64,000 bases of DNA from Zoogloea sp. 1C4 (GTDB taxonomy: Bacteria; Pseudomonadota; Gammaproteobacteria; Burkholderiales; Rhodocyclaceae). The stretch spans positions 1 to 64,000 of the forward strand of contig NZ_SSXU01000003.1 in the NCBI RefSeq assembly GCF_009469605.1, in the 5' to 3' direction. The position numbers were made by a program, and so were the translations under genes. Below are positions 8,249 through 16,984 of this stretch, piece by piece. The notes beneath the pieces were generated by a model. The model was not told where the DNA came from, searched no databases, and saw only the letters and a program-made list of their open reading frames with translations. Positions within the stretch are counted from its first letter, which is position 1, and each line of letters begins with the position of its first letter.

Positions 8249-9195
8249 AGCGCGTCGCCCGAACCCTCACCGCCATCTTCACCCTCGGCTGGGCCCTGCT
8301 GCTCGCCGCGGCCGACATGGACTACGGCCTCGCCCCCGAGCAGATCGCCCCCGACACCTGGGTGCTCACCGGCCGCAGCGAAGACTTCAGCACCCAGAAC
8401 GGCGGCAACATCGTCAACACCGCCTTCGTCGTCACCTCGGCCGGCGTGCTGGTGATCGACAGCGGCCCCAGCCGGGCCTATGGCGAGCAGCTGCGCCGGG
8501 CCATCGCCCGGGTCACCGACAAGCCGGTGGTGATGGTGGTGGACACACACCACCACCCGGATCACTTCCTCGGCAACCAGGCTTTCCCTAAGGAAACCCT
8601 GGCCGCGCTGCCCGGTACGATCCACGGCATTCACACCGAAGGCGGCAACCTCAACGAGAACATGTACCGCCTCACCGGCGACTGGATGGCCGGCACCGAG
8701 CCCGTCGCCCCGGCCCGCCAGCTCGCCGCCGGCCCGCTGCAGCTGGGCGACCACCGGTTCGAGCTGCTCGCCCTCGATGGCCACACCGAGGCCGATCTCG
8801 CCATCCTCGACCGCCAGACCGGCGTGCTGTTTGCCGGCGATCTGGTCTTCAACAACCGCGCACCCACCACGCCCCACGCCCGCCTCGACGCCTGGAACGC
8901 CGCCCTCGCCAAACTCGAAGCCCTGCCCTTCACCCGCCTCGTGCCCGGCCACGGCCCGGTGAGTACCGACGGCGCCCCGATCCGCCAGACCCGCGCCTGG
9001 CTAGCGTGGCTCGATGAGACCCTGCGCCAGTCTGCCGAAGAAGGCCTCGACATGACCGAGGTGCTGGCCCTGCCGCTGCCCGCCGGGTTCCGCCGACTGG
9101 CCGTCTCCGAGGCCGAATACCGCCGCTCGGTCGGCCAGCTCTACCCCGCTTATGAGCAGCGCGCCCTCGCCCGGGACGGAAAGGCTGCCCGATGA
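8245..9195 (+). CDS. Quinoprotein relay system zinc metallohydrolase (metallo-beta-lactamase fold, SoxH-related)
   Basis: A 316-residue exported metallo-beta-lactamase-fold hydrolase with an N-terminal signal sequence. The zinc motif H102-x-H104-x-D106-H107 lies in DTHHHPDHFLGNQ; later ligands are probably in GHTEAD, FAGDLVF and VPGHGP. The family is related to SoxH and is repeatedly found next to the SoxYZ-like carrier and PQQ dehydrogenases, so it probably releases whatever is bound to the carrier cysteine; that is inference. It overlaps its upstream gene by 4 bases and the following tonB by 4, so translation is coupled along the operon. Confidence 0.85.
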   Translation: MKRVARTLTAIFTLGWALLLAAADMDYGLAPEQIAPDTWVLTGRSEDFSTQNGGNIVNTAFVVTSAGVLVIDSGPSRAYGEQLRRAIARVTDKPVVMVVDTHHHPDHFLGNQAFPKETLAALPGTIHGIHTEGGNLNENMYRLTGDWMAGTEPVAPARQLAAGPLQLGDHRFELLALDGHTEADLAILDRQTGVLFAGDLVFNNRAPTTPHARLDAWNAALAKLEALPFTRLVPGHGPVSTDGAPIRQTRAWLAWLDETLRQSAEEGLDMTEVLALPLPAGFRRLAVSEAEYRRSVGQLYPAYEQRALARDGKAAR

Positions 9196-10001
9196 ACGCC
9201 GCACCCACCTTCGCCATGCCCTGGCCCGAGGTGCCCGCGCCGCGGATCAGCCGCCCCCTCAAGCTGGCCATCGCCGCCTCCATCGGCGTACATGTGCTGG
9301 CGCTCGCCTGGCAGCACGATCTCCTGCCCAAGGCAGACGACACCCCGCCCACCCTGAACGTGGTGCTCCGTGCCCCGGCCCCGGTCGTCCAGCCGGCCCC
9401 GGCGCCCGAACCCGTCGCCCGCGTCGAGTCCGTCGAGCCCCCGGCCCCGCGGATCACCCGCCCGGCCAAGGTGGATCCCATCTCCGCCCCCCGTGCGGCA
9501 CCGGTGATCACCCGCGCGGCCGCGCCCGACGTTCCGGCGATCCGCACCGAAACCCCGCGGCCCGCGCCGGTCGCCACCCCGGCACCAGCCCCTGTGGTCG
9601 CCGAAGCGGCCCCGGCCCGCCCCGCCGCATCGACCGTCGCTCACGCCGAGCCGGCTGCCCCCATCCACGCCGCCCCGGCCGCCGACGAGCCCGTAGACCC
9701 GGCCCTCCTCGAACGCTACGGCCGCAACCTGTCCAGCCTGTTCGCCCGCCAGCAGAACTACCCGCGCATCGCCGCCATGCGCGGCTGGGAGGGCGAGGTG
9801 CAGGTGCGCATCACCATCGCCCGCAAGGGCACCATCGTGTCCACCCAGGTGGTCCGCTCCAGCGGCTTCGACGTGCTCGACCAGAACGCCGTCCAGCTGG
9901 TCACCGCTGCCGGCCCGCTTCCCCGCCCGCCCGAGAACCTGCAGAACCGCGAGTTCCAGGTGATCGTCCCGGTGCACTACAAGCTGGAGAAATCATCGTG
10001 A
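9192..10001 (+). CDS. TonB-family energy transducer
   Basis: A 269-residue protein with a short cytoplasmic N-terminus and one membrane helix (about 24-40) bearing the SxxxH motif (S30, H34) conserved in TonB for coupling to ExbB/ExbD. A long Pro/Ala/Val-rich periplasmic spacer (about 50-170) precedes a TonB C-terminal domain (about 180-265) with YPRIAAMRGWEGEVQVRI. It spans the periplasm to energise outer-membrane receptors. No receptor, exbB or exbD is in the window, so its client is unknown. A metal or lanthanide uptake role is attractive given the operon but is inference. It overlaps the genes on both sides by 4 bases. Confidence 0.88.
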   Translation: MNAAPTFAMPWPEVPAPRISRPLKLAIAASIGVHVLALAWQHDLLPKADDTPPTLNVVLRAPAPVVQPAPAPEPVARVESVEPPAPRITRPAKVDPISAPRAAPVITRAAAPDVPAIRTETPRPAPVATPAPAPVVAEAAPARPAASTVAHAEPAAPIHAAPAADEPVDPALLERYGRNLSSLFARQQNYPRIAAMRGWEGEVQVRITIARKGTIVSTQVVRSSGFDVLDQNAVQLVTAAGPLPRPPENLQNREFQVIVPVHYKLEKSS

Positions 10002-11455
10002 GCAACGCCACCACCACGGCCGTGCCCGACGACACCGGCTGGCAGTCGCGCAGTGGCCCCCGCCCCATGTCCCTGCGCCTGCGCCTGAGCCTGGTGCTCA
10101 CCGCCCTGGCGGCCGCCCTGGTGCTGGCTGGCGCGGCCATGTGGGTGCGCGACGCGCGCATCGCCATCGCCGAGGAAGTCACCGCCGCCAACCGGGTGGC
10201 CGCCCAGTGGCTGGGCGCCGCCGCCCGGGGCGCCGCCGAAGGCGACCCGGCCTGGAGCGAGGAGCGCCTCATCGCCCACCTCACCGCCGTCGGCCGCATC
10301 CGCGCCCACCACCTCGAAGCCCGCGACCCGGTGGGCAGCGTGGTGTACCGCTCGCCGCCCTCCGCCTACAAGGCCGGCCACGACGCCCCCGCGTGGTTTG
10401 CCGATTGGCTCGGCCCGGACATGCCGGCCCTGCAGCTTCCCGCCGGCCGGCTCACCCTGTCGCTCCAGCCCGACGCCTCCCGGGCGCTGGTGGATCTGTG
10501 GGACGACCTCTCCGCCGCCGCCGGCCGTGCCCTGCTGGCGCTGGCCGGGCTCTTCGCCGGCTGCTGGCTGGCCCTTGACCGGGCCCTGCGCCCCCTCGAC
10601 AACGTGATGGCTGCCCTCGGTCGCGCCGGGCAGGGGCGTTTCGACACCCGCCTGCCCGAAACCGGCCCCGCCGAGCTCGCCCGCCTCGCCCAGGCCTTCA
10701 ACGGCATGGCCGGCCAGCTCGACCACGCGGTCTCCGAGAACGTCCGCCTCACCCAGCAGCAGGCGGTAGCCCGCGCCATCACCGAACGCCTGGAAGCCGA
10801 CCGCCGCGCCATCGCCCGCGAGCTCCACGACGAGTTGGGCCAGAGCATCACCGCCGTCGCCGCCCTGGCCGGCGCCATCGTCCAGCGCTGCACCGACAAC
10901 CCCGCCGTGAGCAAGAGCGCCGAAGTGATCCGCGACGTGGCCTCGCGGATGCACGACGACGTGCGCGCCCTGCTCACCCGCCTGCGCCCGCCCACCGCCG
11001 GCAGCAACGAGGAAACCCTGGCCGACGCCGTGGGCAGCTACCTCGCCGCATGGCAGAGCCGCCACCCGGACATCGAGCTGTCGTCCGAGCTCTTCGCCGG
11101 CCCCTATCCGCTGCCCGACGACATCACCCTCACCGCCCTCCGGGTGGTGCAGGAGTCGTGCACCAACATCGTCCGCCACGCCCAGGCCCGCCGCGTCCGG
11201 GTGCGCCTGCTGCGTGAGGAATCCGGCCTGGTGGTCGAGGTGTCTGACGACGGCCGCGGCATCGAGCCCGCCACGGGTCAGGCCGGCTTCGGCCTCACCG
11301 GCATGCGCGAGCGGGTCGCCGCGGTGGACGGCCAGCTCGACATCGCCAGCCCCCACGGCGGCGGCACCCGCATCCGCGCCCGCCTGCCCCTGCCCCCGGT
11401 GGCCGCTGCCGCCGACGCCACGACCCGACTCGCCCCGGAGCCCGCCCTGTCATGA
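9998..11455 (+). CDS. Sensor histidine kinase, MoxY-like (NarL-type family)
   Basis: 485 residues from a GTG start that overlaps the tonB stop (GTGA); an ATG 23 codons later is the alternative. A membrane helix (about 28-49) and a second one (about 170-192) enclose a periplasmic domain resembling the LapD/MoxY N-terminal domain. A HAMP linker and a HisKA_3 helix follow, with phospho-acceptor H277 in RELHDELGQS, then a HATPase with DDGRGI and GFGLTGMRERV. MoxY kinases control methanol/formaldehyde-responsive genes in Paracoccus, so this kinase probably senses an alcohol-oxidation signal in the periplasm. The partner regulator follows with an ATGA overlap. Confidence 0.9.
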   Translation: MSNATTTAVPDDTGWQSRSGPRPMSLRLRLSLVLTALAAALVLAGAAMWVRDARIAIAEEVTAANRVAAQWLGAAARGAAEGDPAWSEERLIAHLTAVGRIRAHHLEARDPVGSVVYRSPPSAYKAGHDAPAWFADWLGPDMPALQLPAGRLTLSLQPDASRALVDLWDDLSAAAGRALLALAGLFAGCWLALDRALRPLDNVMAALGRAGQGRFDTRLPETGPAELARLAQAFNGMAGQLDHAVSENVRLTQQQAVARAITERLEADRRAIARELHDELGQSITAVAALAGAIVQRCTDNPAVSKSAEVIRDVASRMHDDVRALLTRLRPPTAGSNEETLADAVGSYLAAWQSRHPDIELSSELFAGPYPLPDDITLTALRVVQESCTNIVRHAQARRVRVRLLREESGLVVEVSDDGRGIEPATGQAGFGLTGMRERVAAVDGQLDIASPHGGGTRIRARLPLPPVAAAADATTRLAPEPALS

Positions 11456-12087
11456 AACTCGATCACCTGACCCTCGTGCTCGCCGACGACCACGCCATCG
11501 TGCGGATGGGCTTCCGACTGCTCCTCGAAGGCGTCGGCGCCCGGGTGCTGGCTGAGGCCGACAGCGGCGAAGCCGCCCAGCGCCTGTTCGCCGAGCACAC
11601 CCCGGACGTGCTGGTGATGGACCTGTCGATGCCCGGCTGCGGCGGCCTGTCGGCGCTGGAGCGCATCCTCGCCCGCGAGCCCGCCGCCCGGGTGCTGATC
11701 GCCTCGGCCCACGCCGACGCCCTCACCGCCGAACGCACCCTCAAGGCCGGCGCCGCCGGCTACCTGTGCAAGCGCAGCGCACCCGACGAGCTCCTCCGCG
11801 CGGTGTGCCTGGTGGCCGCCGGCCAGACCTACATCGACCCGGAGATCGCCGCCGTGCTGCGCCGCGCCGACCGCCCGGAGCACCCGGCCGAAGCTCTCAC
11901 CGACAAGGAATTCCACGTCTTCCTGCAGCTTGCCCAGGGCCACTCGGTGGCAGAGGTGGCCGACACCTTCCACCTCAGCCCCAACACCGTCGGCACCCAC
12001 CTTTACCGCATCAAGCAGAAGCTCGGCATCCAGAACATGGCCGAACTGGCGATGGCCGCCGTCCGCGCCGGGCTGATCGAGGTCTGA
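11452..12087 (+). CDS. LuxR/NarL-family response regulator, MoxX-like
   Basis: 211 residues. The receiver domain has the acidic pair D12/D13, phosphorylation site D57 (VLVMDLSMP) and K109 region (YLCKRSAP). The C-terminal helix-turn-helix is of the LuxR type (LTDKEFHVFLQLAQG, then SPNTVGTHLYRIKQKLG). The start overlaps the kinase stop by 4 bases, so the pair is translationally coupled and almost certainly cognate. Because it is NarL-type, it is not itself the sigma-54 activator demanded by the two promoters upstream. Confidence 0.93.
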   Translation: MKLDHLTLVLADDHAIVRMGFRLLLEGVGARVLAEADSGEAAQRLFAEHTPDVLVMDLSMPGCGGLSALERILAREPAARVLIASAHADALTAERTLKAGAAGYLCKRSAPDELLRAVCLVAAGQTYIDPEIAAVLRRADRPEHPAEALTDKEFHVFLQLAQGHSVAEVADTFHLSPNTVGTHLYRIKQKLGIQNMAELAMAAVRAGLIEV

Positions 12088-12118
12088 CCACGCAGCACCC
12101 CCACCCCCCGGAGACAAC

Positions 12119-12616
12119 ATGAAAAACAAGGCATCCCTCTTCGTCGCCATCCTCGCCCTCAGCGCCGCCCTGCCGGCTGCCGCGGGCAACACGCTCAAGG
12201 TCCAGGAGCATATGGACATCGCCGTTCCGCCCGCCAAGGTCTGGGACACCGTGCGTGACTTCGGCAGCCTCGCCTGGCACCCGGCCGTCGCCACCACCAC
12301 CCTCGACAAGGGCGAAAAGGACAAGCGCGGCGCCGTGCGCACCGTCACCACCAAGGACGGCGCCAAGCTGGTCGAAGAGCTGCTCAACCATCGCGATTCC
12401 GAGCGGATGCTCAAGTACCGCATCATCGACTCGCCGCTGCCGGTGAGCGGCTACGTGTCCACTCTCAAGGTCAAGTCGGCCAAGGGCGGCAGCCGCGTCG
12501 AATGGTCGTCCACCTTCAAGGCCAAGGGCGCAGACACCGCCACCGCCAAGAACGCCGTGCGCGGCATCTACACCAGCGGCCTCGACGCCCTCAAGCAGCA
12601 GCTCGAAGCCAAGTAA
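12119..12616 (+). CDS. SRPBCC-family protein, MxaD-like, exported
   Basis: A 165-residue protein with a cleavable signal peptide (residues 1-22, ending PAAAG). The rest is a START/SRPBCC ligand-binding fold with the characteristic VPPAKVWDTVRDFGSLAWHP opening. MxaD proteins of methylotrophs are periplasmic SRPBCC proteins that influence electron transfer from methanol dehydrogenase to cytochrome c, which fits the neighbours. The ATG is preceded by CCGGAGACAAC. The ligand is unknown. Confidence 0.82.
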   Translation: MKNKASLFVAILALSAALPAAAGNTLKVQEHMDIAVPPAKVWDTVRDFGSLAWHPAVATTTLDKGEKDKRGAVRTVTTKDGAKLVEELLNHRDSERMLKYRIIDSPLPVSGYVSTLKVKSAKGGSRVEWSSTFKAKGADTATAKNAVRGIYTSGLDALKQQLEAK

Positions 12617-12631
12617 GCAGCGCCCGCGCCG

Positions 12632-14746
12632 ATGGTCTCCGCCCGAAGTCTCCTGCACCGGGCCGCCATCGGCGCCCTCCAGTGTCTCGTCCTCCTCTCC
12701 CTGGCCTGCCTGGGCCTGCCCACGCGGGCGGGCGATCTCTCCCAGGCCGACATGGCCCGGCGCGTCCAACCGCCCCTCCATGTGGGCGACAAGCTCCGGG
12801 ACATCCCCGCCTGGCCCATCACCAGCGAACTGGAGCCCGAAGCCGGCCCGGTCGCCTACGCCTTTGAATCCATCGACCTCGCGCCCATTCCGGGCTTCGA
12901 GGGCACGCCCCTCAACCTGCTGGTCACCATCGACCGGCGCGGCAACTTCCTGGGCGTCGAACTGCTGCGCCAGCACGAGCCGGTCTTCCTCTCGGGCCTC
13001 GGCGAAGAACCGCTGAAGGACTTCCTGCGCCAGTACGAAGGCAAGAGCCTCAAGCAGGAGATCACCGTCTCCAGCCTCTACGGCAACACCCGCGCCGGCG
13101 CGGGCGGCAACCGGGTGGTGCTGGACGGGGTGAGCAAGGCCACCGCCTCGGTGCGCATCGTCAATCAGAGCGTGCTCACCTCGGCCCTGGCGGTAGCCCG
13201 CGCCCGGCTGGGCTTTGCCGCCCCGGCCAACAAGGCGCAACCCGCCGAGGTGCGGCCGGACGTCTTCGAGCAACGCAGCTTCGCTCAGCTGGTGGAGGGC
13301 GGCGCCATCGGGCGGCTGCACCTGACCAACGGCGACGTGGAGCAGCGCTTCGCCGGCAGCGAAGGGGCTGGCGTCGACGCGGACGCCCTGGCCCGGCCCG
13401 ACGCCACCTTCGTCGACCTCTACGTGGCCTACCTCAACGCGCCCACCATCGGCCGGGCGATCCTCGGCGACGCCGGCCACGCCGACCTGATGCGCCGTCT
13501 CGAGCCCGGCCAGCACGCCTGGTGGGTGGCCACCGGCGGCCGCGACGCCTTTGTCGACGACGCCTTCACCCGCGGCACCGTGCCGCCGCGCCTCGCTTTC
13601 AGCCAGGACGGCGGTCCGGTGGAGCTGCGCGACCTGGACATCGCCCCCGCCCCTCCCGCCGGCGCCCCGCCCCTCAACGCCGCGCTGGTGCTGCGGGTGC
13701 CGCCCATGTCGGGCGTCGACCCGGCCAGCCCGGTGCGCTTCGAGCTGACCCTGACCCGCGCCAAGGGCTCGATGCTGCCGATCATCACCCAGCGCAGCGC
13801 CGTCCTGGATTACCAGCCGCCGGCCGGGCTGTTCCATCGTCCGCCCGCCCCGCTGCCCGACTGGCTGATCGCCTGGAAGGATCGCGCCACCGAGCTCGCG
13901 GTGATCGGCGCGGCGCTGCTCGTCCTGTCGGTGGTGCTCGCCCGGCCGCGCTGGATGTCGGTGTCGGCATCGCGCCTGCGGGTGTTCCGGCTGGGCTTTC
14001 TGGCCTTCACCCTCGGCTATCTGGGCTGGTACGCCCAGGGGCAGCTGTCGATCGTGCAGATCACCGGCGCGGTCAAGTCGCTGGCCGCCGGTGCCGGGCT
14101 CAAGAGCTTCCTGTACGACCCGGTGAGCCTGCTCCTCATCGCCTTCACGCTGGTGAGCTTCGTGGTGTGGGGCCGGGGCACCTTCTGCGGCTGGCTGTGC
14201 CCCTTTGGCGCGCTGCAGGAGTTCGCCGCCCACCTCGCCCGCCTGCTGCGCCTGCCCGAGCACCGGCTTCCGCCGCGGCTGGGCGATGCGCTCGAGAAGA
14301 GCCGCTACGCCGTGCTCGCCGCCCTGGTGGCCGCCGCGGCCTTTGCCCCGCAGCTGGCCGAGAAAGGCGTCGAGATCGAACCCTTCAAGACCGCCATCAC
14401 CGTGGGTTTCGACCGGAGCTGGCCCTTCGTGGCCTGGGCGGTGCTGCTGCTGGTGCTGGGCGGCGTGTATTACAAGTTCTTCTGCCGCTACCTGTGCCCG
14501 CTGGGGGCGGCGATGACCCTCGGCGGCAAGCTGCGCATCCTCGACTGGTTGCCCCGCCGCACCGAATGCGGCCAGCCCTGCCAGACCTGCCGCCACCGCT
14601 GCACCTATGACGCCATCGAGAAATCCGGCGCCATCCGCTACGACCGCTGCTTCCAGTGCCTCGACTGCGTGGGCATCTACCACGACGAAAACCGCTGCGC
14701 GCCGATCATGCTGTACCGCAAGCGCGCCGCCGCGACGCGACGCTGA
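12632..14746 (+). CDS. NosR/NirI-like membrane flavoprotein with iron-sulfur domains
   Basis: 704 residues with NosR-family architecture. There is a signal sequence, a periplasmic FMN-binding domain (about 80-200) with D165...T171 in DGVSKATAS, resembling the Dxx(S/T)GAT motif for covalent FMN, and a second periplasmic region to about 405. Several membrane helices (about 418-640) follow, with the cysteine motifs CGWLCPFG (C519, C523) and CRYLCPLG (C618, C622). The C-terminal cytoplasmic cysteine-rich domain (CGQPCQTCRHRC and CFQCLDC) should bind iron-sulfur clusters. It probably moves electrons across the membrane between the quinol pool or cytoplasm and the periplasm. No nos genes are nearby, so nitrous oxide reduction is not implied. 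Last gene of the operon. Confidence 0.88.
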   Translation: MVSARSLLHRAAIGALQCLVLLSLACLGLPTRAGDLSQADMARRVQPPLHVGDKLRDIPAWPITSELEPEAGPVAYAFESIDLAPIPGFEGTPLNLLVTIDRRGNFLGVELLRQHEPVFLSGLGEEPLKDFLRQYEGKSLKQEITVSSLYGNTRAGAGGNRVVLDGVSKATASVRIVNQSVLTSALAVARARLGFAAPANKAQPAEVRPDVFEQRSFAQLVEGGAIGRLHLTNGDVEQRFAGSEGAGVDADALARPDATFVDLYVAYLNAPTIGRAILGDAGHADLMRRLEPGQHAWWVATGGRDAFVDDAFTRGTVPPRLAFSQDGGPVELRDLDIAPAPPAGAPPLNAALVLRVPPMSGVDPASPVRFELTLTRAKGSMLPIITQRSAVLDYQPPAGLFHRPPAPLPDWLIAWKDRATELAVIGAALLVLSVVLARPRWMSVSASRLRVFRLGFLAFTLGYLGWYAQGQLSIVQITGAVKSLAAGAGLKSFLYDPVSLLLIAFTLVSFVVWGRGTFCGWLCPFGALQEFAAHLARLLRLPEHRLPPRLGDALEKSRYAVLAALVAAAAFAPQLAEKGVEIEPFKTAITVGFDRSWPFVAWAVLLLVLGGVYYKFFCRYLCPLGAAMTLGGKLRILDWLPRRTECGQPCQTCRHRCTYDAIEKSGAIRYDRCFQCLDCVGIYHDENRCAPIMLYRKRAAATRR

Positions 14747-14848
14747 AGCCCTCGCCCTGTGCGACCAGCGGATGCGTCGCGCTAGGCGCTCGCGTCGAAA
14801 GCCCGTACATTAGCCACCGCTGATTTACATCGAACCGCCCTGCGTCCA

Positions 14849-15796
14849 ATGCCCTTCGCCCTGCTCCTCGTCACGTTGGGAGCGCTCGCCGTCTTCCTGT
14901 TCCCGATGCTGATCCGCCGCGGGCTCGCCGCACCCCGGCTGCGGGAATCGGGACAGCCGACGGATCTGCCATGGCAGACCATCCGGATTCCAACCGTGCG
15001 GGGCAGGACGCTCCACGCCTGGTACATGCCCCCTCGCGGCGCCACGCCCGCGTCAGCGGTCGCCGTACTGCACGGCTGGGGCGGCAACGCGGAGACCATG
15101 CTGCCGCTCGCCGCCCCACTGCATCTGGCCGGGCATGGCGTGCTGCTCTTCGACGCGCGCTGTCACGGCAGCAGCGACGACGACGATTTCGCCTCCCTGC
15201 CGCGCTTTGCCGAAGACCTGGAGCACGCCCTCGACTGGCTGGCCCGGCAACCGGAGGTGGACGCCCGGCGCCTGGCCGCCATCGGTCACTCGGTCGGCGC
15301 GGCGGCAGCCCTGCTCGTCGCGGCACGCCGCCCCGCGCTTTCGGCCATCGTGAGCCTCGCGGCATTTGCCCACCCGGCGCGGATGATGGAGCGCTGGCTC
15401 GACAGCAAGGGCATTCCCCGCTGGCCCTTCGGGCAACTGATCCTGTGGTACGTGCAGCGCACGATCGGCCATCGCTTCGACGACATCGCCCCCTGCCACA
15501 CCATCCGGCAGATACGCTGTCCGGTGCTGATCGCCCACGGCAGCGACGACGCAACGGTGCCGGTGGCCGAAGCCCGCGAGATTCACGCCAACCGTGCCCA
15601 CGACGGCGTCGAGCTGCGCATCCTGACGGGCGGTCACGACGACTGTCAGGATCTCGACCGGGTACTGGCCGATGTCGTCCGCTTCCTCGACAGCAGCCTT
15701 GGCCCCGAAAGCACCAAAGAAAACGCCCCGCAGACAGGCGGGGCGTTTCTTGCAGAACCGTCCGGCAGAGCGCTCAAGCGCCCTGCCGCAAACTGA
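14849..15796 (+). CDS. Alpha/beta hydrolase, membrane-anchored
   Basis: 315 residues. A single N-terminal hydrophobic helix (3-22) precedes an alpha/beta hydrolase fold: oxyanion-hole region LHGWGGNAE (75-83), nucleophile elbow GHSVGA with S148, acid in HGSDDATVP and histidine in TGGHDD. Substrate unknown; a peptidase S9/esterase-type lipase is likely. About 100 bases separate it from the NosR-like gene, so it may be independent. The last 25 codons run straight through a terminator hairpin (15721-15748), which suggests the ancestral protein ended earlier. The start lacks a convincing ribosome-binding site. Confidence 0.8.
   Translation: MPFALLLVTLGALAVFLFPMLIRRGLAAPRLRESGQPTDLPWQTIRIPTVRGRTLHAWYMPPRGATPASAVAVLHGWGGNAETMLPLAAPLHLAGHGVLLFDARCHGSSDDDDFASLPRFAEDLEHALDWLARQPEVDARRLAAIGHSVGAAAALLVAARRPALSAIVSLAAFAHPARMMERWLDSKGIPRWPFGQLILWYVQRTIGHRFDDIAPCHTIRQIRCPVLIAHGSDDATVPVAEAREIHANRAHDGVELRILTGGHDDCQDLDRVLADVVRFLDSSLGPESTKENAPQTGGAFLAEPSGRALKRPAAN
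15721..15752. terminator. Bidirectional terminator inside the 3' end of the hydrolase gene
   Basis: An 11-bp perfect stem AAACGCCCCGC (15721-15731) / GCGGGGCGTTT (15738-15748) with a 6-base loop. T-rich tails exist on both strands (TTTCTTG on plus, TTTTCTTT on minus), so it serves both the hydrolase and the convergent MaoC gene even though the hydrolase frame continues to 15796. Confidence 0.85.
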
Positions 15797-15799
15797 TGC

Positions 15800-16246
15800 T
15801 CAGCGGGCCGGCACCATGATGTCGGCTTCGCCTTCGACCACGGGCTTGCCGCGGACGGTGCAGATGGTGTCGAACTTGACCTTGCGCTTCTCGGGCACGA
15901 GTTCCTTGATGGTGCAGCGGGTCACGACGGTGTCGCCGATCTTCACCGGGGCCTTGAACTTCAGGGTCTGGGCCAGGTAGATCGCGCCAGGGCCGGGCAG
16001 CTTGGTGCCGAGCACGGTGGAGATGAAGCCGGCCGACAGCATGCCGTGGGCGATGCGGCCACCGAACATGGTGGAGGCAGCCAGTTCTTCGTTGATGTGC
16101 ACCGGGTTGTAGTCACCGGAGACGCCGGCAAACATCAGGATGTCGGCTTCGGTCACGGTGCGGGCATAGACGGCGCTCTGGCCGACGGACAGTTCCTCGA
16201 ACTTGTAGCCGTAGAACTCTTCGAAATTGTTGTTCTGTTCGCTCAT
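15800..16246 (-). CDS. MaoC-like (R)-specific enoyl-CoA hydratase, PhaJ type
   Basis: 148 residues from an ATG preceded by AAGGGAACAGCA. It is a single hot-dog domain with the hydratase-2 motif in FAGVSGDYNPVHINEE, where the aspartate and histidine are catalytic, followed by GGRIAHGML. It hydrates trans-2-enoyl-CoA to (R)-3-hydroxyacyl-CoA, a feed from beta-oxidation into polyhydroxyalkanoate in many Rhodocyclales. No pha genes are adjacent. An upstream in-frame ATG exists, but its N-terminus does not fit the family. Convergent with the hydrolase gene. Confidence 0.88.
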   Translation of the reverse strand: MSEQNNNFEEFYGYKFEELSVGQSAVYARTVTEADILMFAGVSGDYNPVHINEELAASTMFGGRIAHGMLSAGFISTVLGTKLPGPGAIYLAQTLKFKAPVKIGDTVVTRCTIKELVPEKRKVKFDTICTVRGKPVVEGEADIMVPAR

Positions 16247-16369
16247 TGCTGTTCCCTTATGCATGTTGGTGGTCTGAGACGCATCGCACTCCCGGGCCGG
16301 AACGCTGCCGGCATGAGGCGCCCCGGCAGCATACCGCAAAAAGCGCGACGTTTTTGACGCCGCGCGCGT

Positions 16370-16980
<611 letters not shown>

Positions 16981-16984
<4 letters not shown>

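Noticed and set aside
9152-9997. A continuous 767-codon frame joining a proline/arginine-rich region to the histidine kinase
   Set aside because: The first 280 codons are the shifted frame of tonB; the kinase starts at the GTG overlapping the tonB stop.
12632-14746. Assignment as NosR of nitrous oxide reduction
   Set aside because: No nosZ, nosD, nosF or nosY nearby; the operon is linked to a PQQ dehydrogenase.
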